64,000 bases of DNA from Geodermatophilaceae bacterium URHA0031 (GTDB lineage: Bacteria > Actinomycetota > Actinomycetes > Mycobacteriales > Geodermatophilaceae): the NCBI GenBank assembly GCA_000620205.1, contig JHVP01000006.1, forward strand, positions 124,001-188,000. The letters are read 5' to 3'. The notes under the pieces are model-generated. The model did not search any database and had not been told where the DNA came from. It saw nothing but the letters and a program-made list of their open reading frames with translations. A program made the position numbers and the translations under genes. Of this stretch, positions 34,972-43,075 are shown one piece after another (positions within the stretch are counted from its first letter, which is position 1; each line of letters starts with the position of its first letter).

Positions 34972-35315
34972 TCCCCGCCCTGGAAGGGGCGCACCTCGAT
35001 CGGCAGCCGCGTCGCCCGGGCCAGCCGGGTGCCCCAGTCGAGAGCCGCGTCCAGGTCCGGCGCCTCGATGATCGAGAAGCCGCCCAGGTGCTCCTTGCCC
35101 TCGACGTAGGGCCCGTCGGTGGTGAGCACCTCGCCCTCGCTCACCCGGACGACGGTCGCCGTCTTCGGGGAGTGCAGGCCGCCGGCGAACACCCACACAC
35201 CGGCCTCGCGCATCTGCCGGTCGACCTCGGTGACGTCGGCCATGATCTGGTCCAGGTCCGGGGGCAGCGTGCCGTCGCCGCTGGGCTCGACGACGCTGAG
35301 CAGGTACTGGGTCAT
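34968..35315 (-). CDS. YCII-related DGPF-domain protein
   Basis: 115 aa, complete YCII/DGPF domain: TQYLLSVVEPSG, MREAGVWVFAGGLHSPKTAT and TDGPYVEGKEHLGGFSIIEA (DGPY variant of DGPF). It overlaps the ECF42 sigma gene by 4 nt in the conserved order. In Streptomyces such proteins are targets of the paired sigma factor; the direct role is unknown. Confidence 0.9.
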   Translation of the reverse strand: MTQYLLSVVEPSGDGTLPPDLDQIMADVTEVDRQMREAGVWVFAGGLHSPKTATVVRVSEGEVLTTDGPYVEGKEHLGGFSIIEAPDLDAALDWGTRLARATRLPIEVRPFQGGE

Positions 35316-35399
35316 GGGGTGCTCCTCCCTGACGGAGCCGGCCCGTCGCCGGCTCTCACCCTCTGTACGAATGAACCCGCCCCGGATCGACAGCCCGGC

Positions 35400-36326
35400 T
35401 CAGTCCGCCGCCGTGGGCTGCGGTGCATGCGGCGGGCGGAGCTCGTCGGGCACCAGCTCGACAAGCTCGTCGGGCAGCAGCGGCAGGTCCAGCAGGGAGA
35501 GCTTGACCCGGCTGCGGTCGGCGGCCCGGGAGTCGTCGATGCGCACCAGCAGGCCGGCGTCGGGGCGGGTGGTCACCTCCACGACGTCGCCCACCGCGCA
35601 CTGGCCGGAGTAGACCCCGTCGATCTCCATCGCCGGGCGCCCCCCGGTGATCTCCAGCGACAGTGGCTCGGCCGGGCCGACGAGGACCGTGCGGCTGATC
35701 CCGCTGATCGGCGCCGACGGGGTGACCAGCACGCCGGCGGCACCGGGGCTCATCACCGGCCCGCCGGCGGCGTAGTTGTACGCGGTGGACCCCATCGGCG
35801 TGGCCGCGATCAGGCTGTCGCAGCGGTACCGCCCGTAGCGCCGTCCGGACACCGACAGCACGCCCTCCACCTGCCCCTGGCCCGGCACCCGGGCGAGGAC
35901 GACGTCGTTGAACGCGACGGCCTCCCAGCCCGGCCCGCGCACCACGAGGCAGCTGCGCGGCTCGATGGTCGAGCGGCCCTCGGCCATCGCGGTCAGCGCC
36001 CCGTCCAGCTCACGCGCCTCCACCTCGGTGAGGAAGCCCAGCCGGCCGAAGTTGACGCCGAGCACCGGCACCGGCTTGGCCGCCACCAGCCGCATCGCGC
36101 CGAGCAGGGTGCCGTCACCGCCGAGCGCGATCAGCCCGTCGACGCTGGTGGCGAGCTCCTCGACGCTGACCGGGGTCACCCCCTCCAGGCCCAGCCGCTC
36201 GACGTCCGCGGCGCCGGCGACCAGCTCGACGTCGTGCGTCGACGTCCACGCCGCCACCTGCCGGACGGCCATGCCGCAGTTGCGGACCGGGTGCAGCACC
36301 AACCCGATCCGGCTGCTCTCGTGCAC
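35400..36326 (-). CDS. nadK: NAD kinase
   Basis: 308 aa. It phosphorylates NAD to NADP. Key motifs: GLIALGGDGTLLGAMR (GGDGT about 69-73), GVNFGRLGFLTEVE and the Gly-rich SLIAATPMGSTAYNYAAGGP. The usual N-E motif reads FNDVVLAR. Start GTG 36326 follows the disulfide-reductase stop by 3 nt, so both are one transcript; the kinase would supply NADP(H) to its partner. Confidence 0.92.
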   Translation of the reverse strand: MHESSRIGLVLHPVRNCGMAVRQVAAWTSTHDVELVAGAADVERLGLEGVTPVSVEELATSVDGLIALGGDGTLLGAMRLVAAKPVPVLGVNFGRLGFLTEVEARELDGALTAMAEGRSTIEPRSCLVVRGPGWEAVAFNDVVLARVPGQGQVEGVLSVSGRRYGRYRCDSLIAATPMGSTAYNYAAGGPVMSPGAAGVLVTPSAPISGISRTVLVGPAEPLSLEITGGRPAMEIDGVYSGQCAVGDVVEVTTRPDAGLLVRIDDSRAADRSRVKLSLLDLPLLPDELVELVPDELRPPHAPQPTAAD

Positions 36327-36329
36327 GCC

Positions 36330-37751
36330 TCAGCCCCGCCAGGTCTCGAGCAGGCGCAGCCACACCTCGCTGATCGTCGGGTAGGAGGGGACGGCGTGCC
36401 AGAGCCGGCTGATCGGCACCTCGCCGACCACCGCGATCGTCGCCGAGTGCAGCAGCTCGGCCACCCCCGGGCCGATGAAGGTGACCCCGAGCAGCACCTC
36501 CCGGTCGGTGTCGACCACCGCGATCGCCGTCCCGGTGTAGCCGTCGGCGACGACGCTCGCGCCGGCCACGCTGCCGATCGGGTACTCGACCACCCGGTGC
36601 GGCAGCCCCTGCTGCTCCGCCTGCGCGGCGGTCAGCCCCACCGCGGCGATCTGCGGGTCGGTGAAGACGACGCTGGGCGTGGCCCGGCGGTCGGCGGTGG
36701 CGACCGACGGCGACCAGTCGGTGAGGTCCACCTGCTCGCCGCGGGCGCGCGCCACGATGGCGTGGCCGGCCTGCCGCGCCTGGTACTTGCCCATGTGGGT
36801 GAGCAGCGCCCGGCCGTTGACGTCGCCGACGCCGTAGAGCCACGGGACGCCGGTCACCTGCAGCGACTCGTCGACGTCCAGGAAACCGCCCGGCTCCAGG
36901 CCGACGGTGTCCAGGCCGATGGCGTCGGAGTTCGGCGTCCGGCCGGTGGCGACCAGCACCTCCTCGCCGCGCACCTCGGCGTGCGAGCAGGCGAGCACGA
37001 CCTCGTCGCCGTCCCGCCGGGCGGAGCGGACCATGGTGTCCAGCTGCACCTCGACGCCGAGGGCCCGCAGCGACTCCTCCACCGCCTGCCCGGCCGCGGG
37101 CTCGAGGTCGGGCAGCAGCCGGCCGCCGTGCTGGAGCAGGGTCACCGAGGAGCCCAGCTGCTGCCAGGCGGTGGCCATCTCGCAGCCGACGTAGCCGCCG
37201 CCGAGCACCAGCAGCCGGCCCGGCGCCTCCTTGGCGCTGGTCGCCTCCCGCGGCGTCCAGGCCTGCACCTCGGCCAGACCGTCGACCGGGGGGACGGCGG
37301 CCCGGGAGCCGGTGCAGACCGCGACCGCGTGCCGCGCCACCAGCACCCGCTGCGTGCCGTCGGGCTGGGCGACCACGACCCGCTTCTCCCCCGCCAGCCG
37401 GCCGTGCCCGCGGACCAGCGCGATGCCGGCCCCGTCGACCCAGCGGACCTGGCCGGCGTCGTCCCAGTGGTGGGTGAAGTCGTCGCGGCGGGCCAGCGTC
37501 GCGGCGACGTCCTGCTCGCCGGTCACGGCCGCCGCCGCACCGCGCACGGCACGCGCCGCGGCGATCGCCTCGCTGCCCCGCAGCAGCGTCTTGCTGGGCA
37601 TGCACGCCCAGTAGGAGCACTCGCCGCCGACCAGTTCGCTCTCCACGAGGACGGCGCTCAGGCCGCCCCGGACGGCGATGTCGGCGACGTTCTCCCCGGT
37701 CGAACCGGCGCCCAGGACGATGACGTCGTACGTCTGCTCCGCGTCTGTCAC
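36330..37751 (-). CDS. Flavoprotein pyridine nucleotide-disulfide oxidoreductase
   Basis: 473 aa. FAD-binding GAGSTGENVA, redox pair Cys45/Cys50 in GGECSYWACMPSK, NAD(P)-binding LVLGGGYVGCEMA, second FAD motif YGVGDVNGRALLTHMGKYQA, and a C-terminal dimerisation domain. The interface motif usually reading H-x-H-P-T here reads HAVPSYPTISEVW, so the active-site His of lipoamide dehydrogenase-type enzymes is replaced. It is thus neither standard Lpd nor mycothione reductase; a quinone or alternative disulfide reductase is possible. GTG 37751 has AGGATGG upstream. Confidence 0.88.
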   Translation of the reverse strand: MTDAEQTYDVIVLGAGSTGENVADIAVRGGLSAVLVESELVGGECSYWACMPSKTLLRGSEAIAAARAVRGAAAAVTGEQDVAATLARRDDFTHHWDDAGQVRWVDGAGIALVRGHGRLAGEKRVVVAQPDGTQRVLVARHAVAVCTGSRAAVPPVDGLAEVQAWTPREATSAKEAPGRLLVLGGGYVGCEMATAWQQLGSSVTLLQHGGRLLPDLEPAAGQAVEESLRALGVEVQLDTMVRSARRDGDEVVLACSHAEVRGEEVLVATGRTPNSDAIGLDTVGLEPGGFLDVDESLQVTGVPWLYGVGDVNGRALLTHMGKYQARQAGHAIVARARGEQVDLTDWSPSVATADRRATPSVVFTDPQIAAVGLTAAQAEQQGLPHRVVEYPIGSVAGASVVADGYTGTAIAVVDTDREVLLGVTFIGPGVAELLHSATIAVVGEVPISRLWHAVPSYPTISEVWLRLLETWRG

Positions 37752-37786
37752 CCGGCCATCCTGTCTGTTGTGCTCCACTGACCGCC

Positions 37787-38299
37787 ATGCCGGTCGACCC
37801 GGGCGAGTACGCCGCCGCCCTGCGCCAGTACGCCGCCGGCGTCGTGCTGCTGACCGTGCGCGACGACATCGACGACGTCGGGACGACGGTGACCTCGCTG
37901 ATGAGCGTCTCCGCCGACCCGCCGCTGGTCGCGGTCGGGCTGGCCGCCGACGGCTACCCGGCCGAGGTGCTGCAGTCCGTCGGGGCCGGTGTGCTCAACG
38001 TGCTGACCGCCGGTCAGGCGATCCTGGCCAGCCGGTTCTCCTCCGCCGGGCGCCCCTCGGCCCGGCACCTGCTGGAGTCGGTGCCCTGGCGGCGGGCGCC
38101 GGTGAGCGACGCGATCGCTCTCGAGGGGGCGCTCGCTGCCCTGGACTGCCGGGTCTCCTCGGTGGTCGAGGCCGGCAGCCACGTGCTGGTGCTGCTGTCG
38201 GTCGAGGCGGTGCCGGTGCTCGCCCCCGAGGGGGAACCGCTGCTGCGGCTGCGCGGCCGGTTCACCTACGGGGCCGGCCAGCCCCTCCGCCGTCCCTGA
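37787..38299 (+). CDS. Flavin reductase-like FMN-binding protein
   Basis: 170 aa. ALRQYAAGVVLLTVRDDIDD, GTTVTSLMSVSADPPLVAVG and ADGYPAEVLQSVGAGVLNVL are the flavin-reductase-like split barrel that gives FMNH2 to a partner monooxygenase or binds flavin itself. ATG 37787 is 35 bp from the divergent disulfide reductase. Two copies of an intergenic palindrome follow the stop. Confidence 0.87.
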   Translation: MPVDPGEYAAALRQYAAGVVLLTVRDDIDDVGTTVTSLMSVSADPPLVAVGLAADGYPAEVLQSVGAGVLNVLTAGQAILASRFSSAGRPSARHLLESVPWRRAPVSDAIALEGALAALDCRVSSVVEAGSHVLVLLSVEAVPVLAPEGEPLLRLRGRFTYGAGQPLRRP

Positions 38300-38309
38300 T
38301 CCTCGGAGA

Positions 38310-38331
38310 GGCCATGTTGGCCAACATGGCC
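38310..38331. repeat. 22-bp intergenic palindrome, copy 1
   Basis: Perfect palindrome of left half GGCCATGTTGG and right half CCAACATGGCC, 10 nt after the flavin-reductase stop. Identical cores occur at 38365-38386 and 54870-54891. Confidence 0.88.
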
Positions 38332-38360
38332 CCTGCACTCACCCGGGTTGCGCGCCGCAG

Positions 38361-38390
38361 CCGGGGCCATGTTGGCCAACATGGCCCCGG
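38361..38390. repeat. 22-bp intergenic palindrome, copy 2, extended to 30 bp
   Basis: The same 22-bp core at 38365-38386, with perfect pairing extending four bases on each side (CCGG/CCGG flanks, CCGGGGCC...GGCCCCGG). It lies just upstream of the fbiC promoter region. Confidence 0.88.
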
Positions 38391-38436
38391 GGGCGCCGGA
38401 CACGGGCGTCACGTCCCGGGGTTAGCGTCGTGACCG

Positions 38437-41034
38437 ATGCCCGCCATGCCCGCTCCGTCCGAGTCCGCCCTGCGCCGCGCCCTGGTCCGCGCCGAACGCG
38501 GGGTGACGCTGGACGCCACCGAGGCCGAGACCCTGCTGCACGCCCGCGGGCTGGCCGAGGGCGACCCGCTGGACCGGCTGCTCACCGCCGCCTCCCGGGT
38601 GCGCGACGCCGGGCTGGCCTCGGCCGGACGGCCGGGGGTGGTGACCTACAGCCGCAAGGTGTTCATCCCGCTCACCCACCTGTGCCGCGACCGCTGCCAC
38701 TACTGCACGTTCGTCACCACCCCGGGCCGGCTGCGCGCCGAGGGCAGGGCCCCGTTCCTCTCCCCCGACGAGGTGCTGGAGATCGCCCGCCAGGGTGCGG
38801 CGCTGGGCTGCAAGGAGGCGCTGTTCACCCTCGGCGACCGCCCGGAGGACCGCTGGCCGGTCGCGGCGGAGTGGCTGGCGGCGCACGGCTTCGACTCCAC
38901 GCTGGGCTACCTGCGGGCGATGGCCATCCGGGTGCTGGAGGAGACCGGGCTGCTGCCCCACCTCAACCCCGGCGTGCTGAGCTGGGAGGAGGTGCAGCGG
39001 CTCAAGCCGGTCGCCGCGTCGATGGGCATGATGCTGGAGACGACGTCCACCCGGCTCTGGTCGGAGAAGGGCGGCCCGCACTTCGGCAGCCCCGACAAGG
39101 AGCCCGCCGTCCGGCTGCGGGTGCTCGAGGACGCCGGCCGCTCCGCCGTCCCGTTCACCACCGGGGTGCTGCTGGGCATCGGCGAGGACTACGCCGAACG
39201 GGTCGAGGCGATCGCCGCGATCCGCGCCTCGGCCCGCCGGCACCAGCACGTGCAAGAGGTCATCGTGCAGAACTTCCGGGCCAAGCCGCGCACCGCGATG
39301 GCCGCCGCCGCCGACCTCGGCCTGCAGGAGTACGTGGCCGCGGTCGCCGTCAGCCGGCTGATGCTGGGCCCGGCCGCCCGGGTGCAGGCACCGCCGAACC
39401 TGAGCGACTCCACCGAGCTGGGCCTCCTGCTGCGCGCCGGGGTGGACGACTGGGGCGGGGTCAGCCCGCTCACCCCCGACCACGTCAACCCCGAGCGGCC
39501 GTGGCCGAACATCGACGTGCTCGCCGCGCTGACCGCCGAGGCCGGGTTCACCCTGCGCGAGCGGCTGGCCGCCCAGCCCGGCTACGTGCTGCAACCCGAG
39601 CCGTGGCTGGACCCGCGGGTCCGCCCGCACGTGTCCGCCCTCGCCGGTCCCGACGGGCTCGCGGTGGAGGGCCGGCTGCCGGTCGGGCTGCCCTGGCAGG
39701 AGCCGGACGAGGCGTGGACGGCGTCCGGCCGGGTCGACCTGCACGTCGAGGTGGACACGGTCGGACGCACCGGTGACCGGCGCAGCGACTTCGACGCCGT
39801 CTACGGCGACTGGGCCGAACTCCGGGAGGCCACGACCTCGGCCCGGGACGGGCACTCCACCGCGATCGCCGCCGGCGACCCGGCGGTGCACGCCGCGCTC
39901 CGGCACGCCGAGGCCGACCCCGCCGGGCTGAGCGACGCCGAGTACCTGGCGCTGCTGGGCGCCGACGGCAGCGACCTGGAGGCGCTCGCGGCGCTGGCCG
40001 ACGCCGTGCGCCGGGACGTCAACGGCGACGACGTCACCTACGTGGTGAACCGGAACATCAACTTCACCAACGTCTGCTACACCGGCTGCCGGTTCTGCGC
40101 GTTCGCCCAGCGGCGCACCGACGCCGACGCCTACACGTTGTCGATGCAGCAGGTCGGCGACCGGGTCGACGAGGCCTGGGCCGGTGGGGCGACCGAGATC
40201 TGCATGCAGGGCGGCATCCACCCCGACCTGCCCGGCACCGCCTACCTCGACCTGGCCCGCGAGGTGAAGGCCCGCCGTCCCGACATCCACCTGCACGCCT
40301 TCTCCCCGATGGAGGTCGTCAACGGCGCCGCGCGCACCGGGCTGTCCTTCACCGACTTCCTCACCGCGGCCAAGGAGGCCGGCGTCGACTCGCTGCCCGG
40401 CACCGCCGCGGAGATCCTCGACGACGACGTCCGCTGGGTGCTCACCAAGGGCAAGCTGCCGGCCGCGACCTGGCTGGAGATCGTCCGGACGGCGCACACC
40501 GTCGGCCTGCCGACGACGTCGACGATGATGTACGGGCACGTCGACACCCCGGCCCACTGGGTCGCGCACCTGCGCACGCTGGCCGCCCTGCAGGACGAGA
40601 CCGGCGGCTTCCGCGAGTTCGTGCTGCTGCCGTTCGTGCACCACAACGCGCCGATCTACCTGGCCGGGGTGGCCCGCCCGGGGCCCACCAACCGGGAGAA
40701 CCGGGCGGTGCACGCGGTCGCCCGGCTGCTGCTGCACGGCCGGATCGACAACGTCCAGACGTCCTGGGTGAAGCTCGGCGACGCCGGCACCCGGACGATG
40801 CTGAACGGCGGCGCCAACGACCTGGGCGGCACGCTGATGGAGGAGACGATCAGCCGGATGGCCGGCTCGGGCAACGGGTCGCTGAAGACCATCGCCGAGC
40901 TCGAGGCGATGGCCGCCGGCATCGGCCGGCCCGCCCGGCAGCGGACGACGGAGTACGGGACGCCCAGCGCCGAGCGGATGGCCACCGCCCGCAGCGACGC
41001 CGGCCGAGCCGCACTCACGCTCAAGCTGGTCTGA
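38437..41034 (+). CDS. fbiC: FbiC, FO synthase (two-domain radical SAM)
   Basis: 865 aa, the full fused form. It joins tyrosine and 5-amino-6-ribitylaminouracil to form FO, the deazaflavin core of F420. The CofG-like half has the Fe-S motif CRDRCHYC (Cys83, 87, 90); the CofH-like half has CYTGCRFC (Cys547, 551, 554) and [20 protein letters not shown] at 38423-38428 ends 8 nt before ATG 38437 with no ribosome-binding site, suggesting a leaderless mRNA. The LLM oxidoreductase at 26 kb could be a user of the cofactor. Confidence 0.96.
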   Translation: MPAMPAPSESALRRALVRAERGVTLDATEAETLLHARGLAEGDPLDRLLTAASRVRDAGLASAGRPGVVTYSRKVFIPLTHLCRDRCHYCTFVTTPGRLRAEGRAPFLSPDEVLEIARQGAALGCKEALFTLGDRPEDRWPVAAEWLAAHGFDSTLGYLRAMAIRVLEETGLLPHLNPGVLSWEEVQRLKPVAASMGMMLETTSTRLWSEKGGPHFGSPDKEPAVRLRVLEDAGRSAVPFTTGVLLGIGEDYAERVEAIAAIRASARRHQHVQEVIVQNFRAKPRTAMAAAADLGLQEYVAAVAVSRLMLGPAARVQAPPNLSDSTELGLLLRAGVDDWGGVSPLTPDHVNPERPWPNIDVLAALTAEAGFTLRERLAAQPGYVLQPEPWLDPRVRPHVSALAGPDGLAVEGRLPVGLPWQEPDEAWTASGRVDLHVEVDTVGRTGDRRSDFDAVYGDWAELREATTSARDGHSTAIAAGDPAVHAALRHAEADPAGLSDAEYLALLGADGSDLEALAALADAVRRDVNGDDVTYVVNRNINFTNVCYTGCRFCAFAQRRTDADAYTLSMQQVGDRVDEAWAGGATEICMQGGIHPDLPGTAYLDLAREVKARRPDIHLHAFSPMEVVNGAARTGLSFTDFLTAAKEAGVDSLPGTAAEILDDDVRWVLTKGKLPAATWLEIVRTAHTVGLPTTSTMMYGHVDTPAHWVAHLRTLAALQDETGGFREFVLLPFVHHNAPIYLAGVARPGPTNRENRAVHAVARLLLHGRIDNVQTSWVKLGDAGTRTMLNGGANDLGGTLMEETISRMAGSGNGSLKTIAELEAMAAGIGRPARQRTTEYGTPSAERMATARSDAGRAALTLKLV

Positions 41035-41044
41035 CCCGCCGTCG

Positions 41045-41458
41045 TCAGGCCCCCAGCACCGCCGCGAGCTGGCGGGTGTCGACGTACTGCTGGAACCTGA
41101 CGACCTTGCCGTCCCGCAGGTCCCACACGTGCAACGCCTGGGCGTCGAGGGGCCGGCCGGTCGCGTGCGCCCTCGTCGCGCGGTAGCGGCACTGCACGAC
41201 CACGGTGTCCCCGTCGGTGAGCCACCGGTCGAGTTGGATGTGGAATCCCTCGTAGGCCTGGGCCAGCGGGACGAAGACCTCGTCGACGACCTGCTGCGGC
41301 CCGACCAGCGGCCGGCCCGGGTACCAGGGGTGCCCCTCGGCCGCGTTCCACTCGATCCGATCGTCCATCAGGGCGACCACGGCAGGCATGTCGCCGCGGC
41401 CGAAGGCCTCGTACGCGCCGTGCATGACGGTGACGTTGTCGGTGGCTGCTCGCGTCAT
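41045..41458 (-). CDS. SnoaL-like (NTF2 fold) protein
   Basis: 137 aa. NVTVMHGAYEAFGRGDMPAV, ALMDDRIEWNAAEGHPWYPG, LDRWLTDGDTVVVQCRYRAT and DLRDGKVVRFQQYVDT are the SnoaL-like pattern. Such proteins range from cyclases to ketosteroid-isomerase-like enzymes; no specific activity is visible. ATG 41458 has GGAGG upstream. Convergent with fbiC, only 10 bp apart. Confidence 0.85.
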   Translation of the reverse strand: MTRAATDNVTVMHGAYEAFGRGDMPAVVALMDDRIEWNAAEGHPWYPGRPLVGPQQVVDEVFVPLAQAYEGFHIQLDRWLTDGDTVVVQCRYRATRAHATGRPLDAQALHVWDLRDGKVVRFQQYVDTRQLAAVLGA

Positions 41459-41599
41459 GGACGCCTCCTGGCCCCGTGTGGGGACTCGACGGTAGGACCC
41501 GGTGAGGGTCCGTCGACGGCCTCCGTCGACGAACGGCTGGCCGATCGCCGGACCACCGGCAGTCCTGACGCTCGGTGACCGGCCACATCGCCTCGCTGG

Positions 41600-41680
41600 C
41601 GTGCCGGCGCCGAGCGGATGGCCACCACCCGCTCCGACGCGGGCCGGCGCTCGCTCACCCTCTCGACCACACCGGCCTGA
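41600..41680 (+). pseudogene. 3'-end remnant of a second fbiC-like gene
   Basis: One frame reads RAGAERMATTRSDAGRRSLT then LSTTPA and TGA. This matches the end of FbiC ([22 protein letters not shown]), including a run of 20 identical bases, GCGCCGAGCGGATGGCCACC, in the same frame. Only the last 27 codons survive, about 645 bp beyond the intact fbiC end and after the SnoaL gene. The rest of 41459-41826 shows no gene. Confidence 0.75.
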
Positions 41681-41826
41681 CCAGCACGCGCCCGATCGGG
41701 CCGCCTTGCCTGGTGCGCGTCCCGCGCGTCGCCGGTGTGCCCGCGCGAACTCCGCGGGTGCATCGATACAGTGCGGCGATGTGAGGTGCGCCACTGCACC
41801 TCCTCCGACGCAACAGGCAGGTCCGC

Positions 41827-43068
41827 ATGCTCTACGCCGCGTACGAAGTGCACCGCCGCTTGACCGCACCGGCGGTGGCGGTCTCCGCGAGGACCGCCCG
41901 GGTGCTGAGCGCGGTGCCTGCGCCGCTCGCCGCACCCGGCGTCCGCCACCTCCGGGCAGCCTGCGACATCGTCGCCCACGCCCGCCCGACGCACGACCGG
42001 CCGGCGTTCGGCATCGACTCCGTGCCGGTCGGCGGCCGGCCGGCCGCGGTGTCCGAGGACGCGGAGACGAGCACGCCCTTCGCCACCCTGCTGCACTTCC
42101 GGAAGCCGTCGGTCACCGGGCAGCCCCGGGTGCTCGTCGTCGGGCCCATGTCCGGGCACTTCACGACGCTGATCCGGCCCGCCATCCGGACCCTGCTGTC
42201 CGACCACGACGTGTACGTCCTAGACTGGCACAACGCCCGGGACGTCCCCGTCGAGGACGGCCGCTTCGGGCTGGACGAGTACATCGAGCACGTCATGGAC
42301 GCGCTCCGCCACCTCGGCCCCGGCTGCCACGTCGTCGCCGTCTGCCAGCCCGCCGTCCCGGTGCTCGCGGCCGTCGCACTGCTGGCCGCCGCCGGCGACG
42401 AGGCCCAGCCCCGCAGCCTGACCCTGATGGCCGGACCGGTCGACACCCGGGTGAACCCGAACCGGATCAACACGATGGCCGCGACCAGGCCGCTGGCGTC
42501 CTTCGAACGCCGGGTCATCGACACGGTGCCCGCCCGGTACCCCGGCGCCGGGCGCCGGGTCTACCCCGGCGTCGTCCAGCTGACCGCGTTCATGTCGATG
42601 AACCCCAAGCGGCACCTGAGCGCCCACGCGCGTCTCTACCGGGACCTCGTCGCCGGCGAGACCGCGCGCGCCGCCAGCACCCGCGCCTTCTACGACGAGT
42701 ACGGCGCCGTGATGGACGTCCCGGCCGAGTTCTACCTCGAGACGGTCGGCCGCATCTTCCAGGACAACGACCTCGCCAGCGGGAACTTCACCTGGCGCGG
42801 CACCCCGGTCGATCCCGGCGCCATCTCCGGCACCGACCTGCTCACCGTCGAGGGCGCCAACGACGACATCTGCTCCCCCGGGCAGACCGAGGCCGCGCAC
42901 GACCTGTGCACCGGCATCCCGGCCGACCGCAAACACCACCACCTGCAGCCCGGGGTGGGGCACTACGGCGTGTTCAGCGGCTCCCGCTGGGAGGCCGAGG
43001 TCCACCCCGTGGTCCGCGACTTCATCGCCAGGGCCGACGACGCCCGGCCGATGGCCTCGCCGGCCTGA
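41827..43068 (+). CDS. phaZ: Intracellular polyhydroxyalkanoate depolymerase
   Basis: 413 aa alpha/beta hydrolase of the PhaZ family (N-terminal MLYAAYEVHRRLTAP). It hydrolyses stored polyhydroxyalkanoate granules. The nucleophile elbow reads VVAVCQPAVPVLAAVAL with Cys at about 173 in place of Ser, as in intracellular depolymerases. Further marks: GPMSGHFTTLIRPAIRTLL, VYVLDWHNARDVP, GANDDICSPGQTEAAHDLC and a C-terminal VGHYGVFSGSRWE with the catalytic His. ATG 41827 has GGCAGG upstream. The amylosucrase gene follows after 7 nt. Confidence 0.93.
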   Translation: MLYAAYEVHRRLTAPAVAVSARTARVLSAVPAPLAAPGVRHLRAACDIVAHARPTHDRPAFGIDSVPVGGRPAAVSEDAETSTPFATLLHFRKPSVTGQPRVLVVGPMSGHFTTLIRPAIRTLLSDHDVYVLDWHNARDVPVEDGRFGLDEYIEHVMDALRHLGPGCHVVAVCQPAVPVLAAVALLAAAGDEAQPRSLTLMAGPVDTRVNPNRINTMAATRPLASFERRVIDTVPARYPGAGRRVYPGVVQLTAFMSMNPKRHLSAHARLYRDLVAGETARAASTRAFYDEYGAVMDVPAEFYLETVGRIFQDNDLASGNFTWRGTPVDPGAISGTDLLTVEGANDDICSPGQTEAAHDLCTGIPADRKHHHLQPGVGHYGVFSGSRWEAEVHPVVRDFIARADDARPMASPA

Positions 43069-43075
43069 CCGTCCG

